The translations under genes were made by a program, and so were the position numbers. The notes beneath the pieces were generated by a model. That model was not told where the DNA came from and did not search any database. It saw only the letters and a program-made list of their open reading frames with translations. DNA of 9,314 nucleotides from Desulfuromonadales bacterium (GTDB lineage Bacteria; Desulfobacterota; Desulfuromonadia; Desulfuromonadales; BM103): assembly GCA_030640215.1 (NCBI GenBank), contig DAOWJU010000181.1:1-9314 (forward strand), in the 5' to 3' direction. This document shows positions 5,315 through 9,314 of this stretch, in pieces. Numbering within the stretch: position 1 is the stretch's first letter; the number at the start of each line of letters is the position of its first letter.

Positions 5315-6651
5315 AAAGTTTAGTCGAATTGGGAGTGAAACCAGTGGACTCCCTTATTAATGAGAGAAATGACAAGAGATGGTCCCTGATGGAGAAACTT
5401 TTCCTTGGCCTGAGTCCGGGTCAATATCTTGGCCAAGCGTTACGCAATCCGTTTAACTGGATTCTGGGGCTTATCTTCGCTGTTGGCCTGCCGTTGATTC
5501 TCTATCGCTTCATATTCGGTCTTGGTGCGATCACTCATGCGTCCAATGACTATCCCTGGGGTTTATTCCTTGGCTTCGGGCTCTTCTGTATGGTGCCGCT
5601 TTCAGCGTCCGGGTTCATGCTCGGTACCACAGTTGAAATTTTCGGTCGCCACGATTTCCATCCAATTGAGCGGCTGGCCCTGCTCAACGGCCTGCTCGGA
5701 TATTTCTTTGCTGTTGTCTACCTGATGGTCGATCTTGGTCAGCCGTGGCGTCTGCCTTACCCGATGTTCTGGTCCTTTGGTCCGGCTGCAGTGCTATTCC
5801 TGGTCGCCTGGCATGTCGCCACCTACCTGTCGGTACAGATTGCCGAAGTTTCGGTCGCTTTTTTCGAGTGGATGGACTGGTTGGGCGGCAAGCGTTTCAT
5901 CAGGCGGATCACCATCGGCCTGACCGTATCCGGTATCATTCTCTCCACTTTGCATCAGGGTGCTCTGGGGGCGCTCTTCAACTACGCACCAGGCAAGGTC
6001 CACCCCCTCTGGTACTCGGCGTCATTTCAGTGGATTCATTTCTTTGTTTCGGCAATTCCAGCGGGGCTCTGCATGGTGATTGTTGTCAGCACCATCATCA
6101 AGAAGACTATGGCCTGGCGTTGCGACGACGGTTTTCTTGACAGTCTTGACCGCTGTACTCTCGGTATAGCCAAAGGGGCCGCCATGGGTCTGATCACCTA
6201 CCTGGTCATCAAGTTTATCGGTGTCGCTCACGACAACGAATGGGCTTATCTGGCAACTGGCTGGGGCGCATGGTTTCTGTTCGAGATGTTTGTGGGTGTC
6301 CTGCTGCCACTCGTGCTCTTTGCCTATGCCATTCGTCATCAAGTTGCCAGTTTGGCTCGGTGGGGTGCCGCTTTCACTGTTCTCGGCATAGTTCTGAATC
6401 GCTTGAACACAGCACTGATCACTTTCAACTGGAAGCTTTATCAGGAAATCCCGCACATTTTTGAATTTATCGTCGCTCTGACGGTCTTTGCGATTTACAT
6501 AACGACCTACCGTTTCATTCTCTACCGTCTGCCGATTCTTTATTCGTGGAAAGAGCAGCCGCAAGAAGCACTTGCTCCCGAAGCGGTCAAGGCGGCACCA
6601 GCCAGCACGACAGTGTCTCCGGCCAACGCCGTTTATCGCAAGATCGATTAA
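5311..6651 (+). CDS. HybB/NrfD-type integral membrane quinone-linked subunit
   Basis: This 446-aa membrane protein belongs to the NrfD/PsrC superfamily and most resembles HybB, the quinone-interacting subunit of hydrogenase-2. About ten membrane helices can be placed, roughly at 48-70, 82-106, 122-142, 155-180, 197-217, 239-263, 285-304, 317-341, 352-370 and 383-403. HybB-like signatures include DLGQPWR (141-147) and LSTLHQGALG (211-220), followed by HPLWYS. The family exchanges electrons with menaquinone through the attached HybA-type ferredoxin and usually has no haem of its own. The tail after 415 is Ala/Pro-rich and probably disordered. It is coupled to the ferredoxin gene by ATGA with GAGGAGG upstream. 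With the pentahaem cytochrome and no hydrogenase, a menaquinone/cytochrome c oxidoreductase like the Geobacter Cbc or sulfate-reducer Tmc/Hmc/DsrOP systems is the best guess. Confidence 0.93.
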   Translation: MKSLVELGVKPVDSLINERNDKRWSLMEKLFLGLSPGQYLGQALRNPFNWILGLIFAVGLPLILYRFIFGLGAITHASNDYPWGLFLGFGLFCMVPLSASGFMLGTTVEIFGRHDFHPIERLALLNGLLGYFFAVVYLMVDLGQPWRLPYPMFWSFGPAAVLFLVAWHVATYLSVQIAEVSVAFFEWMDWLGGKRFIRRITIGLTVSGIILSTLHQGALGALFNYAPGKVHPLWYSASFQWIHFFVSAIPAGLCMVIVVSTIIKKTMAWRCDDGFLDSLDRCTLGIAKGAAMGLITYLVIKFIGVAHDNEWAYLATGWGAWFLFEMFVGVLLPLVLFAYAIRHQVASLARWGAAFTVLGIVLNRLNTALITFNWKLYQEIPHIFEFIVALTVFAIYITTYRFILYRLPILYSWKEQPQEALAPEAVKAAPASTTVSPANAVYRKID

Positions 6652-6669
6652 GTCTGGGTTGAACGATAT

Positions 6670-6698
6670 CTGCGGGGCCGTGTCAAATGGTCCCGCAG
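6670..6698 (+). promoter_or_regulatory. Strong intercistronic hairpin after the HybB-like gene
   Basis: CTGCGGGGCC (6670-6679) and GGTCCCGCAG (6689-6698) form a GC-rich 10-bp stem (one G-U pair) with a 9-base loop. No T-run follows, so it is not a standard terminator. It more likely stabilises the upstream message or lowers expression of the downstream sensor gene relative to the complex. The downstream gene has its own strong TAAGGAGG. Confidence 0.55.
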
Positions 6699-6720
6699 GT
6701 GTCATGTAAGGAGGTTTGTC

Positions 6721-7563
6721 ATGTTCAGCAGCATAAACAGTCGCGCTATTATCCCCGTTGCCTTTGCTGTGACCGGATTCGTTATCGCCTGCAGTGTGTT
6801 GCTGTACAGTTTTATTAAACAAGACCTTATTGAAATCGAGATTGAACATGCTGTGGATCTGACTGAGACCATTATTAAGTCAACCAGTTACGCCATGCTC
6901 AAGGATGATCGTGAGACCTTGAGTAATATCATCATGAGCATTGGTGAGCAACAACAGGTCGAACATGTGCGGATCTTCAACAAGAAGGGGCTGATCATGT
7001 TTTCCCGTGACATCCAGGAGCTTAACCAGCTGATTGATAAGTCGGATGCCGGTTGCAATGAGTGTCATACTGGGTCGGAGCCGAAACGTAGCCTGGAAGC
7101 AATGGCCCAGGCCCGCCAGTTCATCAATGACGCTGGCAAAGATGTCCTGGCAATCACTGCACCGATCTATAATGCTCCAGAGTGTTCCAACGCTGCCTGC
7201 CATTTTCATGATGCCGAACAAAGCCTGCTGGGGACTATAGATCTTGGTGTTTCACAAACACATCTCAATAAGACTCTCGGCCAATTACAGAACCGCATGA
7301 TTGTATTCAGCGGTATGATTCTGATTCTCACAGTCGGGGTCGTCTGTGCCCTTCTTTATCGGCAAGTTCTTTTACCGATCAAACAGCTCGTTGACTTTAC
7401 CGAAGGCAAGATGGGTGATAGTCTTACGGATGATTTTCCTGAGGTCGGTGGTGAAATTTCCCATTTGGCAAATTCCTTCCAGAAGATGACCAATCGCGTG
7501 CAGGAGCTAGAGAGCCGGCTGCAGAGCAAAGACGATGCCTCTCCACCGGATTTTCGACCTTGA
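6721..7563 (+). CDS. Membrane c-haem sensor ending after HAMP (no output domain)
   Basis: This 280-aa protein has the architecture of a transmembrane sensor without a kinase or chemotaxis output. One helix lies at about 10-32, then a periplasmic domain (33-190), a second helix (about 193-213), and a HAMP-like region with coiled coil (214-270) after which the frame stops. The periplasmic part carries CNECH (112-116), a c-type haem site, and CSNAACH (155-161), a CX4CH motif of the kind seen in some c3 cytochromes. Double-Cys haem domains of this kind occur in sensor kinases and chemoreceptors of Geobacter relatives, where they report redox state. The last residues (SKDDASPPDFRP) look like a natural tail rather than a frameshift. 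AAGGAGG precedes the ATG. It may modulate the nearby kinase or act as a haem-bearing accessory subunit; both are inference. Confidence 0.88.
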   Translation: MFSSINSRAIIPVAFAVTGFVIACSVLLYSFIKQDLIEIEIEHAVDLTETIIKSTSYAMLKDDRETLSNIIMSIGEQQQVEHVRIFNKKGLIMFSRDIQELNQLIDKSDAGCNECHTGSEPKRSLEAMAQARQFINDAGKDVLAITAPIYNAPECSNAACHFHDAEQSLLGTIDLGVSQTHLNKTLGQLQNRMIVFSGMILILTVGVVCALLYRQVLLPIKQLVDFTEGKMGDSLTDDFPEVGGEISHLANSFQKMTNRVQELESRLQSKDDASPPDFRP

Positions 7564-7587
7564 TTGAGTTGAGTCGAATGTTTTTTT
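7553..7587 (+). terminator. Weak terminator or attenuator candidate
   Basis: TTCGAC (7553-7558) and GTCGAA (7573-7578) form a 6-bp stem over the sensor's stop codon with a 14-base loop, followed by TG and seven T residues (7581-7587). The stem is short, so at most partial termination before the last operon gene is expected. Confidence 0.25.
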
Positions 7588-7638
7588 GCTGACTCCGTTT
7601 TGACCGTTCTGTCACTGGCTGGCAGAGGGAGATGATTA

Positions 7639-8154
7639 ATGAGTCAGGCGGAGCCACATATCAAGGAGCAGAAAGTGCCGGGACGCGAAGATTTACGGCA
7701 AAGGATCGAAGCTCGCATTCGACGGCTTGAAAGAGCCTCTGCGAACGGTCTCTGGTGGATGGCACTGTTCCTGCTGGTTAGTTTTCTGGCTTTTGACGAC
7801 TTCTCAATGTTTCCCAGTCTCAGTGACGAGACACGCAGAATGCTTGGTGCATCGCCACCGGCAGGAATGATCAGTCTTGCCCTGGTTGTTTACGCTTTTT
7901 CAGGCATCATTCGCACCCTTGCCAGCATGAGCCAGAACATCAAGCCCCATAAGGGCCTGATGCACGTCGCTTTTCTTACTGCCTTCTATATCTTTTACCA
8001 GCTGTCAGGGGCTCTACAGGATAACTTCTGGGCGGTCTTTTTCGCTGGAATCAGCGTCATGGGTCTGGATAACTACTACCTCTGGTCGCATAGCAACGAG
8101 GCGGTTCGTAAGGAGCGGGCCTTGCTTGAGAGTATGCGGGAAGGGGGAGAATAG
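7639..8154 (+). CDS. Four-span membrane protein of unknown function (171 aa)
   Basis: I do not recognise a named family. A charged N-terminal region (1-36, with a helical stretch EDLRQRIEARIRRLER) precedes four probable membrane helices at about 38-54, 74-93, 105-125 and 128-148. A charged tail follows (NEAVRKERALLESMREGGE). There are no Cys or CXXCH motifs, so no covalent haem is expected. AGAGGGAGA lies just before the ATG; part of it can pair with TCTGTC (7608-7613), a possible RBS-masking hairpin. It is 75 bases downstream of the haem sensor gene on the same strand and is the last + strand gene of the cluster, so co-transcription is likely. A role as membrane accessory of the electron-transfer complex is inferred from position only. 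Confidence 0.8.
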   Translation: MSQAEPHIKEQKVPGREDLRQRIEARIRRLERASANGLWWMALFLLVSFLAFDDFSMFPSLSDETRRMLGASPPAGMISLALVVYAFSGIIRTLASMSQNIKPHKGLMHVAFLTAFYIFYQLSGALQDNFWAVFFAGISVMGLDNYYLWSHSNEAVRKERALLESMREGGE

Positions 8155-8214
8155 GGAAGGTGAAATACCATTCCTGAATACCCTGGTGAGAGAGACATTA
8201 AATCGTAATTTGCC

Positions 8215-8490
8215 TCATCGTTTCTCGCGCGTGTGCCACAGCCGTAACAGATAAATTGTAGATTCTTGAATCTCATAGCGCATCTCATAATGGCCTACGA
8301 GAATTCGACGAACTTCACGCGGATCAAACTCTTCAAGCCTTTCACCGATTCGCGGGTTCTCCAGTAAATTGGTCGGAGCGGCAGTGAGTGACTGAACAGT
8401 ACGTGCCGCTGCGGCCCTGTTGACTGGTGCCAGAAACTCATAGAGCCGTGCCAAATCTGATAAAGCTTTGCTAGCCCACTTCAATTCCAT
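8215..8490 (-). CDS. ParE/RelE-superfamily toxin
   Basis: This 91-aa protein fits the ParE/RelE toxin family: an N-terminal helical segment (MELKWASKALSDLARLYEFL), the central NPRIGERLEEFDPREVRRILVGHYEMRY block and the closing strands with IYLLRLWHTREKR. Members either poison DNA gyrase (ParE) or cut ribosome-bound mRNA (RelE); the sequence looks closer to ParE, but the target cannot be settled by reading. The ATG at 8490 is preferred over a TTG three bases upstream because it forms TGATG with the antitoxin stop, indicating translational coupling; no strong ribosome binding site is seen. The gene converges on the + strand operon, with a 60-base gap (8155-8214) lacking a clear terminator. Confidence 0.88.
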   Translation of the reverse strand: MELKWASKALSDLARLYEFLAPVNRAAAARTVQSLTAAPTNLLENPRIGERLEEFDPREVRRILVGHYEMRYEIQESTIYLLRLWHTREKR

Positions 8491-8759
8491 CAACGTGGCA
8501 CATCCAGTGGGTTGTCTGAATCAAGACTGTCAGCCCAAGCCTGCACAGACTGATGGTCAATGACGCGACCAGACTCAACATCAGCCAAAGCTTCTCGGGT
8601 AAGACGACTACGCTCTTCTTCTTGATCAATCCAGGCTGACAGTGCCTGTTTCATGATCCAACCACGCGAACGCTCGAGACGCACTGCCATCTGGTCGACC
8701 TTCTCTGCCATTTGCAGGGGGATATGTGCCGTCAAAACTTTGGTGTTTGCTTGTGCCAT
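8490..8759 (-). CDS. Ribbon-helix-helix (CopG/ParD-like) antitoxin
   Basis: This 89-aa protein is the cognate antitoxin. Its N-terminal third (VLTAHIPLQMAEKVDQMAVRLERSRGWI in segments, residues 8-35) has the strand-helix-helix pattern of a ribbon-helix-helix DNA-binding dimer. The C-terminal half (ALADVESGRVIDHQSVQAWADSL) is typical of antitoxins that wrap a ParE/RelE-type toxin. AGGAG lies 8 bases before the ATG (CTCCT at 8767-8771 on +). It precedes the toxin, with its stop overlapping the toxin start by one base. It very probably represses its own promoter at 8808-8836. The module is a typical mobile accessory gene pair placed between two host transcription units. Confidence 0.88.
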   Translation of the reverse strand: MAQANTKVLTAHIPLQMAEKVDQMAVRLERSRGWIMKQALSAWIDQEEERSRLTREALADVESGRVIDHQSVQAWADSLDSDNPLDVPR

Positions 8760-8807
8760 CTCGAATCTCCTGCTCAGCCAGCGGAGCCATTATTTGATTA
8801 TATTTGA

Positions 8808-8836
8808 ATAATAGTGATTAACTATGATTTTGTCAA
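8808..8836 (-). promoter_or_regulatory. Sigma-70 promoter of the toxin-antitoxin operon
   Basis: On the - strand, TTGACA (8831-8836 on +) and TATTAT (8808-8813) are separated by exactly 17 bases. The -35 is a perfect consensus and the -10 matches five of six. It lies about 50 bases upstream of the antitoxin start. Confidence 0.8.
8811..8825. promoter_or_regulatory. Candidate autorepressor operator inside the promoter spacer
   Basis: ATAGT-GATTA-ACTAT is a perfect 5-bp inverted repeat overlapping the -10 box and filling most of the spacer. This is the expected place for ribbon-helix-helix antitoxin autoregulation. Binding is inferred. Confidence 0.55.
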
Positions 8837-8913
8837 ACAGATGAACCTTCTCGAGATTCCATTGATCAATGGGCATCTCTACAGGCATGCGGCAACCCCA
8901 GAGTCTAGCATCC

Positions 8914-8970
8914 AATCGCCAGAATGGTAGACTGCCTAATCAGGTGGGCACCATAACCATCGTGGCGATT
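8914..8970. repeat. Nested inverted repeat downstream of the DUF362 gene
   Basis: Outer arms AATCGCCA (8914-8921) and TGGCGATT (8963-8970) are a perfect 8-bp inverted repeat. Inside them ATGGT/ACCAT and CCT/AGG pairs are nested. It starts 45 bases past the DUF362 stop in the direction of transcription and lacks a T-run. It may be a 3' end structure or a remnant of a small repeat element. Confidence 0.4.
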
Positions 8971-9014
8971 CCCATACTTTGTATCGATCCGGAGTGAGGC
9001 ATAATCATTGATGA

Positions 9015-9314
9015 TTACCACTTCTTTCGTTGCGGTTCCAACGTCACCAACTCGTATTCTCTTTGCCCCAGTCCCACTTTCTGCCCATGCTCCAGTTGTA
9101 CTTCCCAATCGATTTTCGGGTAGACGCCGCGGAACTTGTCGCAGCCGGGTTCGTGTCCGGTCGTCATTGCGGTGTTCGGCAGGCCTCGAGCTTGGTTGAC
9201 CAGGTCCGCGCAGGCTTGATCCAGGGCCACCGGGTCGGTTGCTGCGAGTATGCCGATATCGGGAACGATCGGTGCGTCGGAGTGACCGTAACAATCGCAG
9301 GCCGGTGAGACCTG
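9015..9314 (-). CDS. DUF362 iron-sulfur protein, C-terminal end (runs off right edge)
   Basis: The - strand frame is open from the right edge to the TAA at 9015-9017, giving the last 99 residues of a larger protein. The visible sequence contains PACDCYGHSDAPIVPDIG, then ILAATDPVALDQACADLVNQ, and later DKFRGVYPKIDW and GLGQREYEL. These match my knowledge of the C-terminal part of DUF362 proteins, which often carry two [4Fe-4S] clusters and whose function is poorly known; the CDC pair near the edge is characteristic. The start codon and ferredoxin part lie outside the window. Apparent internal starts in this frame should not be used as gene starts. It is not obviously linked to the + strand operon, and the toxin-antitoxin pair separates them. 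Confidence 0.85.
   Translation of the reverse strand, partial: QVSPACDCYGHSDAPIVPDIGILAATDPVALDQACADLVNQARGLPNTAMTTGHEPGCDKFRGVYPKIDWEVQLEHGQKVGLGQREYELVTLEPQRKKW

Noticed and set aside
6022..6849. Long open frame on - (275 aa) opposite the HybB-like and sensor genes
   Set aside because: It spans the boundary of two well-supported + genes and its translation shows no recognisable motifs.
8905..9294. Open frame on - (129 aa) overlapping the DUF362 end
   Set aside because: Arg/Pro-rich low-quality translation in another frame; the DUF362 frame across the same bases has clear family motifs.
9030..9308. Open frame on + (92 aa) at the right edge
   Set aside because: It is antisense to the DUF362 coding frame and has no recognisable features or ribosome binding site.
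1..9314. CRISPR arrays, tRNA or rRNA genes, insertion sequences
   Set aside because: No regular repeat-spacer pattern, tRNA-like cloverleaf, rRNA motif or transposase frame was seen on either strand.

Overview
The window reads as a chromosomal segment of a respiratory Deltaproteobacterium, most likely the Desulfuromonadales/Geobacterales group (an inference). The signs are multihaem c-type cytochromes, a Tat-exported HybA-type ferredoxin with a HybB/NrfD-type membrane partner, a periplasmic c-haem sensor, an NtrC-type two-component pair and a matching sigma-54 promoter. Base composition looks moderate, with one AT-rich control region at 2385-2739.

Layout. (1) 1-2384: the 3' part of a sensor histidine kinase gene (5' end outside the window), then a complete sigma-54-dependent response regulator, both on +. 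(2) 2385-2739: a gene-free control region. It holds two copies of the palindrome TGTATA-N7-TATACA, an IHF-like site, a near-consensus -24/-12 sigma-54 promoter (TGGCACGACCAATGCA) and a short hairpin just before the first ribosome binding site. (3) 2740-8154: a probable single + strand operon. In order it encodes a 72-aa membrane protein, a receiver-like protein lacking the phosphoacceptor Asp, a possible 21-aa peptide, a 56-aa single-span protein, a five-haem cytochrome, a 16-Cys ferredoxin with Tat signal and C-terminal anchor, a ten-span NrfD/HybB protein, a haem-binding HAMP sensor with no output domain, and a four-span membrane protein. (4) 8215-8836: a ParE/RelE-type toxin and ribbon-helix-helix antitoxin on the - strand with a clear sigma-70 promoter. 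(5) 9015-9314: the C-terminal end of a DUF362 protein on the - strand, running off the right edge.

How it may work together (inference). The HybA/HybB-like pair plus pentahaem cytochrome looks like a quinone-linked membrane complex passing electrons between the menaquinone pool and periplasmic c-type cytochromes. No catalytic subunit (hydrogenase, molybdopterin enzyme) is present, so it resembles a quinol:cytochrome c oxidoreductase of the Cbc/Tmc/Hmc/Dsr-type NrfD families. The kinase/regulator pair directly upstream probably switches on the operon through the sigma-54 promoter, with the twin palindromes as enhancer sites. The operon also carries two signalling-type proteins (a pseudo-receiver and an output-less haem sensor) that could feed back on this circuit. 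This self-contained regulated electron-transfer module is the most interesting content of the window.
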